A stretch of 64,000 nt of DNA from Eustoma russellianum (Eukaryota; Streptophyta; Magnoliopsida; Gentianales; Gentianaceae): NCBI GenBank assembly GCA_036186865.1, contig AP025069.1:8924583-8988582 (forward strand). The letters run 5' to 3'. Below the pieces are notes generated by a model that was not told the origin of the DNA, did not search any database, and was given only the letters and a program-made list of their open reading frames with translations. Position 1 is the first letter of the stretch; every line of letters begins with the position of its first letter. Below, in pieces: positions 1 through 11,822 of the stretch. The position numbers and the translations under genes were made by a program.

Positions 1-1034
1 ATCTCTCTTACTGAGCTTAATTGATGAATCCATTGGTGATGGAGCTAGCTTGCATCCCAGCATCCCATATGCATTAAGCAAATCTACTGTATACTTTCTC
101 TGAGACAACAAGATCCTTTCCTTAGACCTAGAAACCTCCATTCCAAGAAATACCTTAAGTTTCCCAAGTCTTTGATGCTAAACCTGTGATTCAGGTATTG
201 CTTAACAGATTCAATCACCTCCATATCATTACTTGATAATATTATGTCATCAACATACACAATCAAATACGTCATTGCTTCACCTCTTTGATGCACATAA
301 ATCCTGTAGTCATGATATGGTCTCTGAAATTCTTGCTGTATCAATGCATCACTCAGTTTAGCATTCCACTGTCTGCTAGACTGTCTTAAACCATACAAGG
401 ATTTATTAAGCTTATAAACCTGATCCTTATCCTATGACTGAAATCCTTGTGATAATACCATATAAATCTCTTTTTTTAGATACCTATGCAAGAATGTATT
501 ATTTATACCGAGCTGTTGTACGTACCAACCTTGAGTTGCTGCCAGAGCTGACAGAATCCTTACAGTAGTGAGTTTTGCTACAGGTGAAAACGTATCTGTA
601 AAGTCTACTCCTTCCTGTTGTGTGTCTCCCTTTGCCACCATACGTGCCTTGTATCTGTCTATCTCCCCATCTTGTTTGAACTTCAATTTATACACCCATT
701 TGCATCCTACGACATGCTTTCTTGGAGCCAATTTTACTATGTTCCATGTCTTGTTTTCTTCCAATGCCCTGACTTCTGCTTCCATTGCTGTTCTCCATTC
801 CCTGTTCTGCACAGCTTCATCAAAGGTATTAGGTTCTAATGCAGAACTAACGTTAATCTTAAATGCGTTAAATTGAGGTGCACATTCATCATAAGACACA
901 TACTGTTGGATAGGGTATAAGGACTGACTACAAATATAATTTTGTAGACGTTTAAGTGGTTGTTTAGCTCTGGTGGATCTTCTGAGACCTAGGCTTAGAT
1001 TCTGGTGATCCTGCATTTCTGTTTCTCTTGGCAT
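1..1034 (-). pseudogene. copia-1 reverse transcriptase, broken
   Basis: Two minus-strand open stretches (1034-432 and 398-84) together look like the copia RT domain. The first has the entry motif around KTWNIVKL and GCKWVYKLKFKQDGEIDRYKA, then FSPVAKLTTVRI. The second has the MYGLRQSSRQWN motif and the catalytic YVDD box (near 240-265). Between them are a stop and a frame change. The normally conserved aspartate in the QLDVNNAFLHGDL-like motif reads QLGINNTFLHRYL, so the enzyme would probably be dead even without the frame breaks. The C-terminal part and RNase H are outside the window. Confidence 0.85.
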
Positions 1035-1061
1035 AACAATTTCAGCTGGGGTGTTATAATC

Positions 1062-2435
1062 TTAATTTTCTGAAGACTCTTCTGGATTTGTGATTGGAAT
1101 AATAGGGATGGTAATATCTATTCTTGTGATAGGATGCTCAACAATTTTGGTTTCTGTAACAGGAATGACAGGAATAGTTGTATCTAGATTTGGAGTAGGA
1201 TGATTTGTGGTGGAATCAGGATGATTATTATGAAATGGAAATTCTGTCTTATAGAATTTAACATCTCTAGTGACAATTATTCTCCCAGTTTTATAAACAA
1301 CTACTATGTATCCTTTTGTTGTTGCAGACAATCCCAAGAATACACACTTCATACTTCTATCTTCAAACTTGTTCCTATTGTGTGATAATGTGTATCCATA
1401 CACAAGGCATCCAAATACTCTTAGTATAAATTAATCAATTTCCTTTTACGCGAAATCTCAAATAGTGATTTATCATTTAACGTGGGTGTTGGCATTCTGT
1501 TAATCAGATAAACAGCATGTCCAACACAATAAACCCAATACTTGATTGGCACATTAGATTGTAACCTTAATGCTCTTGCTACATTCAAAATGTGTTGATG
1601 CTTCCTTTCAACTAGTCCAGTCTATTCTGGTGTATTTACACAACTTGTCTAATTTACAATTCCCTTCTCACTATAGAACTTTGAAATTTTAAACTCTGGG
1701 CCATTATCAAATCTCACAAATTTCACTCTAACACCAAATTGTGTTTCAACCATCTGAATAAAAGATATAAGTAAACTTGAAGCTTCTGACTTAAATTTCA
1801 TAAGATAAATCCAAGTAAATCTAGAGCAACCATCTACAATAGTAAGAAAGTAATTCTGCCCATGAACTGTAGGTGTTCTATAGGGACCTCAAACGTCTAC
1901 ATGAATAATATATATTTTCAGATTCTTGAACTGGAAATGCCAACCTTTTTTGTTTAGCCAAAGGACACACATGACACGACACAGATTTATCTAAGCTGAC
2001 TACCTCAGGAACTTCTTTCTACAATACTTTATGAACTCTCAGATGGATGATCTAACCTATAATGCCATAGATTTTTATCCTCTACTTTTGCAAAACAAGT
2101 CTAAACCTTCTTCTTTGACACCACCATCTCATATATCCCATTGCAAAATTCAACTGAACCAATCATCTTCAAACTCCTCCTGTCCTGAATGACACACACA
2201 TTGGATAAAAAACTGACAACATAATCTTCAGTTTGAACCAGTTTAAGTTTAATGTAAATGAAGGGACACATGATACATCATGTAATTTGACCAGTGGGGT
2301 TAAATTGATTTCTCCAATATGCGTAACAGGTATTGATACTCTTTTTGGTAAGTGAACAGATAAGTGTTTGACAAGTTTATATGAGGTAAAGTGAGACAAG
2401 GAGTTGGTTATATTATGACTAGCACCTGAATCCAA
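1062..2435 (-). pseudogene. copia-1 protease and integrase, broken
   Basis: The minus strand at 2435 begins with MDSGASHNITNS, which contains the DSG active site of the aspartic protease of copia elements. The integrase core between about 2000 and 1440 survives only as short fragments in several frames. The integrase C-terminal end at 1403-1062 is readable: KFEDRSMKCVFLGLSATTKGY followed by a TRDVKFYKTEFPF-like motif, a standard copia integrase/RT linker. This part would cut the polyprotein and insert the cDNA, but as it stands it cannot give one continuous protein. Confidence 0.75.
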
Positions 2436-2628
2436 AAGCCATTTAATATAACCTCAGTTCTTACATTAACTCAATACTCGTGATGCAGCTGATGCAAAAT
2501 TGGGTCTGAGAACCTGTATTTGGTGAATTTTAGTTAAAGTCTCCTTAGGACTAGCAGTGCATTCCTGAATCTGAATTTGGACCACAGTCATTTTCATTAG
2601 ACTCATATTGATCTCCAATACTCCCTTC

Positions 2629-3633
2629 TCAAATAGCTCCCACATGATTTGCAGCAGGTCCTCTTCTTCCTCTTCCCTTAAATCCTGGTGGAAAGCCAGG
2701 TTTCTTGTAGCACTTTGTCTCTATATGACCAAACCATCGACAATGTGTACATTGGGGCCTCACAAACTGATTTCCCTGCTGATTCTTTTGAAAGCTGGTC
2801 CCCCTTAAACTACTGTTAACATTTTCTGATCTTTTGCACCAGCTATGATTATTTCCATCATTTGACTTAAAGTTACTATGAGGATTAAATTTCACAACCA
2901 TTAACTGTGCTTCACCATTATTCACTTGATTAGAAGCATAATTACTTTGCCTTTTATGTTTCAACACCATGCCAAACACCTTCTTAACACTAGGCAAAGG
3001 ACTAAGCAGTAAAATCTGGGATTTAACACTTGAAAAAACCATCATCCAATCCTTTCAAAAATCTGATTACATATTCTTCTTCTAAATATGTTCTTACTTT
3101 CTCAACCATTCCACATTTACATTTAGGATCACAACCAAAAACAGGTAAAGGAAGTAATATCAGAAGTTCATCCCACAATGCCTTCAATTTAGTGAAATAA
3201 TCTGTGGCACAAAAACTTCCTTGCCTTGTTGAATGATCTCTTCCATAAGATCTAATAATCTGAACGAGTCTACATCTGAAAAATGTTGTTTGAGATCTTC
3301 CCATACGTCATATGCTAAATCCATCCATAATATACTCTGGGCAATCGATTGATTCACTGAATTCATGATCCATGACAATACCATATTATTGCACTGTGCC
3401 CATAGATCACACTTAGGATCTGTATGATCTGGTTATTTGATCATTCTATTAACAAATCCCAGTCTGTTTTTAGAAAGTAAGGCCATCCTCATAGCACGCG
3501 ACCAAAGGTGATAATTACTACCATTTAAAATGGGCTGAACAAGGACAATGGATGGATTTTCACTTGGGTGAAGAAAATATGGGCTAGACGGTGTTATCTT
3601 AGTGATTGCCGAAGAAGATGATGCAATTGACAT
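2629..3633 (-). pseudogene. copia-1 gag, broken
   Basis: The likely start is ATG at 3633 on the minus strand, just inside the primer binding site. The first stretch has the copia gag N-terminal pattern (PSIVLVQPILNGSNYHLWSRAMRMAL). The middle continues in shifted frames (3384-3184 and 3304-3023) with the typical FDLLDLMEEI and YVIRFLKGLDDGF motifs. The last stretch (3045-2629) ends in a zinc knuckle with all four ligands, CTHCRWFGHIETKC (C-x2-C-x4-H-x4-C). At least two frame changes separate the pieces. Gag would form the virus-like particle. Confidence 0.8.
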
Positions 3634-3670
3634 GATTAAACAAAAAATCTGGATTGGTTATCAGCCGTTT

Positions 3671-3685
3671 TAGGCTCTGATACTA
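3671..3685 (-). other. copia-1 primer binding site
   Basis: On the minus strand this reads TAGTATCAGAGCC, the usual plant LTR-element site complementary to the 3' end of initiator methionine tRNA. It lies immediately inside the LTR and fixes the inner LTR end at 3686. Confidence 0.75.
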
Positions 3686-4217
3686 TGAGAAAACATTTGA
3701 AGCTTCATTCTGCACTTGTGCAACAGACGAAGCAACAAAAAAAACAATGAATGATGAAGCTAGAACAAGATGAGTTGGAAAAATTTTCCTCTACATTTTA
3801 TATTGCATCCTACTGAATATATACACGGTTTTGTTCTTGCTGTACAAGTAAACAATAAAATATCTATTGTGTACATTTACATCTTTATCATCTAACTAAC
3901 TACACATGTGTCTGCTTCCTAGTTCTCCACCTCATTGTCATGTGACCACTTTGATCCTTGATGATTTCACTTGATCCAACCCGCAAGCCTTCATCCATTC
4001 TGTTCACTTCAGCTACTGGCTTCCTCACCTCAACGTGATCAGCATACTTTTCACTTGTACTGCAACTGTCTTCTGCACTATCTAGTTTGCTCTACTTCCC
4101 CTTCTCTGTATCATACCCATTTTCCTTAACATCAATAAATAACACAGTTTGAGGCACAACATATTTTGTCGTGGCCAATGAATATTTGTAGTAGCTCAAC
4201 TTAAGTTCATTTTAACA
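3686..4217 (-). repeat. copia-1 5' LTR
   Basis: The inner end is set by the primer binding site. A TATA-like GTATATATTC lies on the minus strand near 3815-3830. The outer end is uncertain: minus-strand TGTTAAAATG starts at 4217 and TGTTGTGCC starts at 4161. The second LTR is outside the window, so this cannot be settled by comparison. Confidence 0.55.
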
Positions 4218-4224
4218 CTGAGGA

Positions 4225-4761
4225 TGTCAAATTAGCAAGGTGATGCGATGATGATCCTAGTGACAAATGGAGCGATCCGTGGGAAGTTAAGATGCAGCGT
4301 TGGATGTAATGAAGGATCAATGTTGCTGAGCTTCAATTTACATGTTTAGGAAGCAAGAAGCACAACAACTTGTTCACGAGGCATCATGGATTGAAGTGGA
4401 GAAGCAGTTGGCAGGAATGGTTGGCTTGTGGCAACGCGCTAAAGCTGGGAGAAGATAGGTGGGGCGCGCGAGAGTTTTAAATAAAGGCAGAATTACGTTT
4501 TTATCCTTGCATAAATAAAGGATGAGTAGAATTAGACAGGGGCATTAATGTAATTTTACACTGGCGGTTATCGTTTCCTTCAGTTGCATATGAGCGAGTG
4601 CAGCAGCTGAATTGTTTTAGTAGTTGTACTTCTTGCTCTTTGATTTTCAAGAAGCAGTTATCAATTTTTCTTCTTTCAGCCCTCTCTCAACTTCCTTTCT
4701 AATCTTTTTCTTCCTTGAATCTTTTTTTTGAATAATTTGTCATGTTATTCAAAAATTCACA
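4225..4761 (+). repeat. copia-2 5' LTR
   Basis: It starts TGTCAAATTAGC and ends TTCACA directly before the primer binding site, 537 bp in all. It matches the 3' LTR copy starting at 9397 through a shared CTGGCGGTTATC block. It begins only a few bases beyond the copia-1 LTR, so the two elements nearly abut, head to head. Confidence 0.85.
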
Positions 4762-4775
4762 TGGTATTAGAGCGT
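4762..4775 (+). other. copia-2 primer binding site
   Basis: TGGTATTAGAGCG is a one-base variant of the initiator-methionine-tRNA complementary site TGGTATCAGAGC, immediately after the LTR. Confidence 0.7.
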
Positions 4776-4798
4776 TTGGAATGAATTTTGGATCATTC

Positions 4799-6120
4799 AT
4801 GGCTAACAACAATTCTGCCCCTTTTGCGTCAAATAATAGCATCCAAAATGTAATTGATCCTTCAGAAGATCCGCATTACATTCAACCTAGTGATAATCCT
4901 TCCCTTACCTTAGTCTAGCCGTTGCTTGATGGTAACAACTACCATGGCTGGAGCAGGAGTTTCAAGAGAGCTCTTATATCGAAGAACAAGATTAGCTTCA
5001 TTGATGGATCCGTTGAAAGACCTGCTGGACAGCATCCATGTTCAGTTGATGGACTAAGCTAATAACATGGTAGCGTTATGGTTGATGAATTCAGCAATTC
5101 CTTTGATTAGTCAAAGCATGATGTGGCTAGACAATGCGATAGATATTTAGAATGATCTTAATCACAAGTATGGAACTGCAGATGCCTTTAGACTTTCTGA
5201 TTTACAAGAGGGGTTTTATAGTATAAAACATAACTCTGCAACTATGACCAAGTATTATACAAAATTGAAAGTTGTTTGGGAGGAGTTATTGGCATTGAGA
5301 TCTATTCCAAATTGCACTTGCAATCACTATTCTGTAACGTTACGGCTCAGATAAAAAATTCATAGAACATGATTGTGTGATTAAATTTCTGAAGGGACTT
5401 AGTGACGATTTTAAAGCTGTGAAGTCCTAAGCTTTACTCACTACTCCACAACCTGATTTGAAAACCACGTTTGCTATGGCTGTAAAGCTAGAGAGAAAAC
5501 TTGCATACTCTAATTCCTAGGGGCAATTTCATAATACTCCCACTGCTATCTCGAATGTGGGGAATGCCCTTAGACATAATAGTTATGGTGGAAGAAGCTA
5601 TGGGGAAGGAATAGTAGGATTTGGTCTACAGAGAGCAGGTGGTAGAGGATTTAGAAAGGAGGGGCAGAGGTTTAATCTAGGGGTGCAGGAGCTGCTTATT
5701 GCACCCATTGTAATGTGCCAGGACATACTATTAACATGTACTACAAGAAATACAGATATCCCCCAGGGTATAGACTAAGAGGACAGATCAACTGCATTGG
5801 AAATGGTGGATGCAGTATGCAAGAAAGTGATGTTGCAAACCAAGATAACAGTATAATGGTTAAGTATAATGAAGGCACTCATGATATGGTTGTTTCACAT
5901 GTTGCGCAAGATGTACCTGCACTAACTTATGAACAACACAATCAAGCGATTACTTTGCTTCAGGAAAAGAATAAAAAGGGCATAGCTGATAGTGCAAAAT
6001 GCATGGGTGCCCAGCATGCAGTGCTTTCAGCATAACTCTCTGGTGAGTCTGCTAAGATTACAGGTAATACTCTATACAAGAACTCTGACATATGGATTTT
6101 AGACTCTGAAGCCTCAGATC
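4799..6120 (+). pseudogene. copia-2 gag and protease, broken
   Basis: ATG at 4799 opens a gag with the LLDGNNYHGWSRSFKRAL motif, but an in-frame TAG lies near 4918 and more stops follow. The zinc knuckle near 5707-5755 reads CTHCNVPGHTINMY, so the fourth ligand, normally cysteine, is tyrosine. In the protease near 6093-6120 the active-site triad reads D-S-E instead of D-S-G. Both are clear signs of decay of domains that bind RNA and cut the polyprotein. Confidence 0.8.
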
Positions 6121-6420
6121 ATGTGTGTTGTTCTCTCCATTTATTTGATTTTTATTCTCTTGTTCACTGTATATCTTTCAAACTCCCTGATAATTCCCTT
6201 GCCAAAGTCACCCATTTTGGGAATGTAAGTGTCAGTCCTAATTTGATCCTTTCTGGTGTGTTCTGTATCCCATGTTTTTCTTTTAACCTACTGTCCCTAA
6301 ACAAACTGACTGCCTCCAATGCTTACCTTGTAAACTCTCATTCTAATTTTTGCACAATTCAGGACCTAACGACCAAGAAGATGATTGATTCAGCTAATGT
6401 ATCCCAATGACTATATCATC

Positions 6421-7290
6421 TTCATAGCTCATTCAAAGCTTTAGCTCCTACCCCAGTCTCTTCGGTCAATAACTCCTACCTGCCTTCACAGACTATTACA
6501 AGCACTGCTTCAGATTCTCTACTTTGTCATGCCAGACATGGACATATGGGAGGCTCAAGAATGAAAGAGACTCATAAGATAGATCTCCAAGTTACAGTTT
6601 CTGATGATTCATGTAAATGTAGCATATATCTATTAGCTAAACTATAACGTATTCTATTCCATACTTCCAACACTGTCAATAAAGAACCCTTTTCTCTTGT
6701 ACACATGGACATATGGGGACCCTATAAACATCCTACAATGTATAAGAAATACTACTTTCTTACAATAGTTTATAACTATTATAGATATTGCTGGGTGTAT
6801 TTGATGAAATCCAAGTCTGAGACAAGAAATATAATTCAAAATTTCTATCAATATGCATTGCCTTAGTTTGATATTTGCATTAAAGTGATTAGAACAGATA
6901 ATGGATTGGAATTCAATATGAGCTCTTTTTATGCTTCCAAATGCATAATACACCAGACTAGCTATGTCAACACCCCACAACAGAATTGACTCATTGAAAA
7001 AAGAAACAACACATATTGGTAGTTGTTAGAGCCCTCAAGTTTCAAGCACATCTTCGTACAACATTGGGGTTTCTGTATTCATCATGCAGTATACCTAATT
7101 AACCTTACTCCATCACATATTCTCCATCAAAAGACTCCTTTTGAATTACTATATAAAGCCATTCCTTTCTATAGTAATCTTAAAACTTTTGGTTGCCTTG
7201 CTTTTGCAACCAACACCCAGGCTCATAAGGATAAGTTTGCTCCCATGGCGAGGAAGTCCATTTTCTTGTGACTGTCCTACACTACCAAGG
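6421..7290 (+). pseudogene. copia-2 integrase, broken
   Basis: The region has the integrase order: a GAG-pre-integrase remnant (LCHARHGHMGG) near 6520, then the catalytic core with the HMDIWGPYKHPTMYKKYYFLTIV motif near 6700-6780 and VIRTDNGLEF near 6885-6915. The C-terminal part with PFELLYKAIPFYSNLKTFGC lies at 7130-7200. In-frame stops interrupt it, for example after NTPQQN near 6985. Confidence 0.8.
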
Positions 7291-7298
7291 GGTATATT

Positions 7299-9407
7299 AT
7301 GCAGGACCTTGATACTGGAGATGTATTCATTTCAAGAGATGTGCTATTCCATGAATCAATTTTTCCTATGCAGTCTACTTCCTCAGACAAACCAAGTTCT
7401 CCCTTTATGCCAGTGCTATCAGCTTCCAGTCACCCATATCCTCCTGAGCCAGCAATTTTATCTTGTGATTTTAATCCTTTCTCATCCACTCCTGTTTCAC
7501 CTTCAATTCCCAATAGCACAACATCTACACCAAATTCTCATTATAATCCTCCTACTTCTACTGTGCCACCTACTCCCCCCATTACTGAGTTTCTCATGGC
7601 CTATCATAAGGAAGTCTAGTTGTTGAACTTCCAATTATGTCTTCTGATAACCCTGCACATACTGATTCTTCAATCAATGCTAGACTTCTTAGAGTCAGAA
7701 AGCCTCCATCCTATCTCACTGATTATTACTCTAATCATGTGTGTCATCCTAATACTGAACATGCCAGTCCTCACTCCTTATGCAAAGCACACACACTTGC
7801 ATTTTTGACTCCACAATATAAAAACTATGTGTTATGTACTAGTATACATATAGAGCCCCAATCGTATGGAGATGCATTAGAATCTCTAGCTTGGCAGAAG
7901 GCCATGACAAATGATCTTGCGGCCTTAGATGCTAATCGCACTTGGGAGATTGTTCCTTTACCCATAAAAGGGGGGCCATTGGTTGCAAATAGGTTTACAA
8001 AATCAAGTATAAGCCTGATGTTTCTATGGAGAGATACAAGGTCAGACTATTGCAAAAGGATACATACAACAATACAGAGTGGATTATCAAGACATTTTCT
8101 CCCTAGTGGCAAAACTGACAACTATAAGAGTGATTTTGGCTATAGCAGCAAGACTACATTGGCATGTACATTAGCTTGATGTTAACAATGCATTTCTCCA
8201 TAGAGATTTGCATGAGGATATCTACATGCTCCCACATCCAGGGACAATTTTACCCAATTCAGGGTTGGTGTGTAAGCTCCAGAAATCTTTGTACGGCTTA
8301 AAACAAGCTAGCAGAGAGTGGAATTCTAGATTAACTAAATTCCTGCAGACTCAAGGTTTCTCTCAGTTAAAACATGATTATACTCTCTTCACTAAGGAAG
8401 TTGGGCACTGAACACTAGTTCTATTGGTGTGTGTGGATGATATCATTGTCACCTGTGACAATGAGGGGGCCATAGAGGATGTTAAAATCTGCTCTACAAA
8501 AAGAATTTCAGATCAAGAACCTAGAACCTCTGAAATACTTCGTGGGTATAGAGGTGGCTAGGGCCAAGGAAGGGATACTCATTAACTAGAGGAAATATAC
8601 TTTGGAGCTGTTGGAGCAACCTGGATTCCTAGACTCTAAGCCTGGCAAAAGACCAATAGAAAGTCACACCAGTCTCACACATAATGAATCACCATTGGTT
8701 GTAGATGTCTCAGCCTACAGAAGGCTCATTGGCAAGCCTATTTACCTTACCATTACAAGGCCTGACATTCCTTTTCCTGTAAACAATTGAGCCAGTTCTT
8801 GGATTGTACCACAGAGAACCATCTTAAGGCCACACACAGGGTTCTAAGGTATCTCAAGGGTACTGTTGGGCAAGGACTGTTATTCCCTAACTCAGGTGAT
8901 CTTAGGCTTAAAGGATTCATGGACTCAGATTGGGGAGGCTGCCAAGAAACTAGGAAGTCAGTCACTGGTAATTGTGTATTCTTAGGAGGAGTCTTAGTCT
9001 CCTGGAAGGCCAAGAAGCAGTCTACGGTGTCAAAATCATCAGCTAAAATAGAGTATAGAGCCATTGCAACCATAACTTGTGAGATTCAATGGTTGTTGTA
9101 TCTTTGGAGAGATTTGAAGCTAAACAAATTGATGCCAGTTAAAGTCTTTTGTGATAGCAATAGTGCAATATACTTAGCTGAAAATCCTTTTTTCTGTGAA
9201 AGAACTAAGCACATTAAGAGAGATTGTCATAATGTACGAGACAAGATTCAAGAATGTATGCTCAAGTTGATGCCAATTAAGAACGATTTACATCCAGATG
9301 ATCTATTTACAAAGACCTTGGACACAAAACGATTACAGCATCTGACAAGTTCACTTGGGACATACAATATCCACACCAAGCCTAGATTGAGGGGGGTGTC
9401 AAATTAA
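7299..9407 (+). pseudogene. copia-2 reverse transcriptase and RNase H, broken
   Basis: The linker rich in Ser, Pro and Thr is at 7299-7620. RT is recognisable from the ALDANRTWEIVPLP motif near 7925, the SLYGLKQASREWN motif near 8290 and a VCVDDIIV-like catalytic box near 8430, but in at least three frames. RNase H (8787-9407) is the best-preserved part, with KGFMDSDWGG, the KKQSTVSKSSAKIEYRA motif and VFCDSNSAIYLAENP. It ends at a stop just inside the 3' LTR. Reading is broken by several frameshifts. Confidence 0.85.
9388..9396 (+). other. copia-2 polypurine tract
   Basis: The run GAGGGGGG abuts the TG start of the 3' LTR at 9397, the expected plus-strand priming site. Confidence 0.7.
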
Positions 9408-9745
9408 AAAGGTGTTGTGATGATGATCCCAGTGAACAAATAGCGTGATCCGTGAGAAGTTAAGATGGAGCGTTGGATGTAATGAAGGATCAATGGTGCT
9501 GAGATTCAATTAACATGTTTAGGAAGTAAGAAGCACAAGAACTTGTTCATGAGTCATCATGGATTGAAGGGGACAAGCAGTTGGCAGGAATGGCTGGCTG
9601 GTGGCAACGCGCTAAAGATAAGAGAAGATAGGAGGAGCGCAAGAGATTTTTAAATAGAGGCAGAATTACGTTTTTGTCCTTGTATAAATAAAGGAATATT
9701 AGAATTAGAGAGGGGCATTAATGTAATTTGATGCTGGCGGTTATC
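9397..9745 (+). repeat. copia-2 3' LTR, truncated
   Basis: It matches the first ~350 bp of the 5' LTR, up to the shared GGTTATC. After that the sequence becomes R2 (starting CTTTTACAACC). The last ~190 bp of the LTR are missing. Confidence 0.8.
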
Positions 9746-10252
9746 TTTTACAACCAAAGTCGAATAAAATTATTTCATAATTTCGAGCACGGCTGGTTCG
9801 TAAGGTGTTCCTTGTGTTCTTTTGATCTTTGATCAAAAATTAGATTTTATGCAATCTCTTGAGCAAATGTTATGGGGGAATCGAATCCTTCGAACTTGAA
9901 GACATGTCTCAAATGTGATAAATCAGTCTTGGAGCATTAACAAGCTGCAAGTCAGAGGATCATGCTCGATCCAAAATAAGAGGCATACGGCCAAGGGTTG
10001 ATTGAATCCGTTCTTGTCAGCCAAACAAGGCGTCTTTCGAAGGACTTTGTTAGAACAACGAAATATCAGATCTTTTTGCATCGTCAAATACGAATCACGA
10101 GATGAAATTTGTTACCCGACGCCTATGTTGCCATGTGAGCTGCTAAACTCTATTTCAAGCAATTTAGACAAAGTTTGCACTTATAAATTCGTACAATTGT
10201 TTGTAAGTCAATTAGCAACTACAAGGCTTCCAGTGAGACAAGAGACTAAGGA
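9746..10252 (+). repeat. dispersed repeat R2, copy a
   Basis: This stretch matches 46129-46616 over about 500 bp: CTTTTACAACC, GGTGTTCCTTGTGTTC, CATTAACAAGCTGCAAG and GACAAGAGACTAAGGA occur in the same order in both. The reading frames are not kept between the copies (10002-10334 is open here but interrupted in the other), so I read it as non-coding repeat of unknown class. Copy a continues past 10252, while copy b is cut there by gypsy-3. Confidence 0.7.
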
Positions 10253-10992
10253 GGAGGTTGTCTTGGATGAATTTGAAGCCCACTATGTATATGAAGCATT
10301 CATGGAAGTATTAAACACTTTCACCAACATTTAACTTCAATACTCTCTACTTCTAATAAATTGTGCTAAGTGTTGGAATTTTTTTTTCCAATTTGTTGTT
10401 GGTATTTGTGATTTTGATTGAGATTATTCAATTCATCACAAGAGGAACTGAAAGTTATTTTCATCTCTTACGTGTGAATTAAACTTTTGAAAGTATAAAC
10501 CCACATCTTCTTCCAATATCTATTTGATAAAAATTCTTAGGCAGAATGAAGACGCAAATAGATAAGTCTTAGTGCTTTTGTTTGTAGTTGTAGGTGTATT
10601 AGTTGTTGCTAGTGTTGATATGGCAATTAGTGTGGTAGTATAATAAAAAAGATTTAAACCATTATAAATTATACACTATATCTCATCCTCTTTTTTTATT
10701 ATTTGAGTTGATATTTTAAGTTGTGTTGAGAAAAAGCAAAAAAGAATAAAAAAAAATTGTCTTTACATTCTATTCGTCGCTCTAGAATGTTGTTCAAAGG
10801 AATAAAAGATTTTGTATATACCCTTAAACTTTCATTCCTGCTAGATTTCTGTATCGAATACATAAAATGCATGTATCTTTTCCAGGAACGAGATAATGGT
10901 TTAATTTTTAAAGATAAAACTATTTAGGAGTTTCGTTAATCATGAAAAATTAAAATAGTGGATCAATATTAAAGGGAGAGGAAACCATAAAA
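10253..10992. other. AT-rich DNA, no recognised feature
   Basis: The first ~80 bp may still belong to R2. The rest is AT-rich with poly-A and poly-T runs and no coding or RNA gene I can support. It ends in AAA, the 3-bp target duplication of the CACTA element. Confidence 0.5.
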
Positions 10993-11003
10993 CACCACAA
11001 AAA
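10993..11003 (+). repeat. CACTA left terminal inverted repeat
   Basis: CACCACAAAAA, preceded by AAA at 10990-10992. It pairs with 21368-21378. Confidence 0.85.
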
Positions 11004-11015
11004 CAAAAGCCTATA

Positions 11016-11475
11016 GCGACAGAAAAAAAACGTCGCTATTTCGTCGCTACAGGCATATACCGACGAAATAGCGACGAAAAATGAAGGTCGTTATACGGCT
11101 TGTCGCAAAGCAAATTTCGTCGGCAATGCGTCGCTGTATTGTGACGAAAAAAATTGCGTCGGTGTATCGTCGCAAAACTGCGACGAGAAACTGTCAGGTC
11201 TGCGACCTTTTTTCTGTTGTCGCTGTTTCGTCGGTAAATTATTTCGTCGCTATTTCGTATTTTTTATTTTTTTATTAATGTTCTACGACAAAGAATTTCG
11301 TCGCAAAATTTCGTCGGTATATGTTTTACCGTCGCTATTTATTATTTTTTTATTTTTTGTTTACGTTTTATTTCGTCGCAAAATGTCGTCGTTAATATGT
11401 CTTTTCGTCGCTAATTTTAAATTTTTGTTTTTTTATTTCCGATCTGCGACAGACCAATTTCGTCGCCGGTTCGTC
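11016..11475. repeat. CACTA left subterminal motif array
   Basis: There are many copies of GCGACGAAA / CGTCGCTATTTCGTCG / TCGTCGGTA in both orientations. In En/Spm elements such subterminal repeats bind the element's TnpA-like protein; that role here is inferred. Between this array and the gene ending at 11823 the DNA is AT-rich with nothing else recognisable. Confidence 0.8.
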
Positions 11476-11822
11476 GGTATTTGTTATTTTTAAAAATATT
11501 AAATTTACTAATAATTATTTTAAATACATTATTTAATATAAAATTTTAAATTTTTTTTGATTTATTAATAATATTAATACATTATTAATTAAAATTTTTT
11601 TATTATTATTATTTAATTTCTATAATATATTTTATTTTGTATATTAAATCATTTGTACAAATATTATACAGTAATACGGTATTTGCGCATTCAGGTTCGT
11701 ATAATTAAACAACACAAACGAAATAGAATCCGTAAAATTGTCAGATAGAATATATAAAAGTACAAAGAAAATGTCAATACAACAAATGAAATAGACTGTA
11801 CAAACAATGAAAAAATAAAAAA

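Larger units (their letters stand above)
1..4217 (-). mobile_element. copia-1: Ty1/copia retrotransposon, partial, degenerate
   Basis: Read on the minus strand the order is LTR, primer binding site, gag, protease, integrase, reverse transcriptase, which is the Ty1/copia order (integrase before RT). The window starts inside RT, so RNase H and the 3' LTR lie off the left edge. The coding region is split by several stops and frameshifts, so this is an inactive copy. The outer LTR end is uncertain: 4217 and 4161 both give a TG...CA boundary. Confidence 0.85.
4225..9745 (+). mobile_element. copia-2: Ty1/copia retrotransposon, degenerate, 3' LTR truncated
   Basis: Two direct copies of an LTR starting TGTCAAATTA (4225 and 9397) flank a full copia gag-protease-integrase-RT-RNase H region on the plus strand. 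The 5' LTR is complete. The 3' LTR keeps about 349 of 537 bp and then switches abruptly to unrelated repeat R2. Stops and frameshifts are scattered through the coding region, so the copy is dead. Confidence 0.9.

Noticed and set aside
10002..10334. 110-codon open frame in R2 copy a
   Set aside because: The second R2 copy has stops and shifts in the same region, and there is no recognisable domain.
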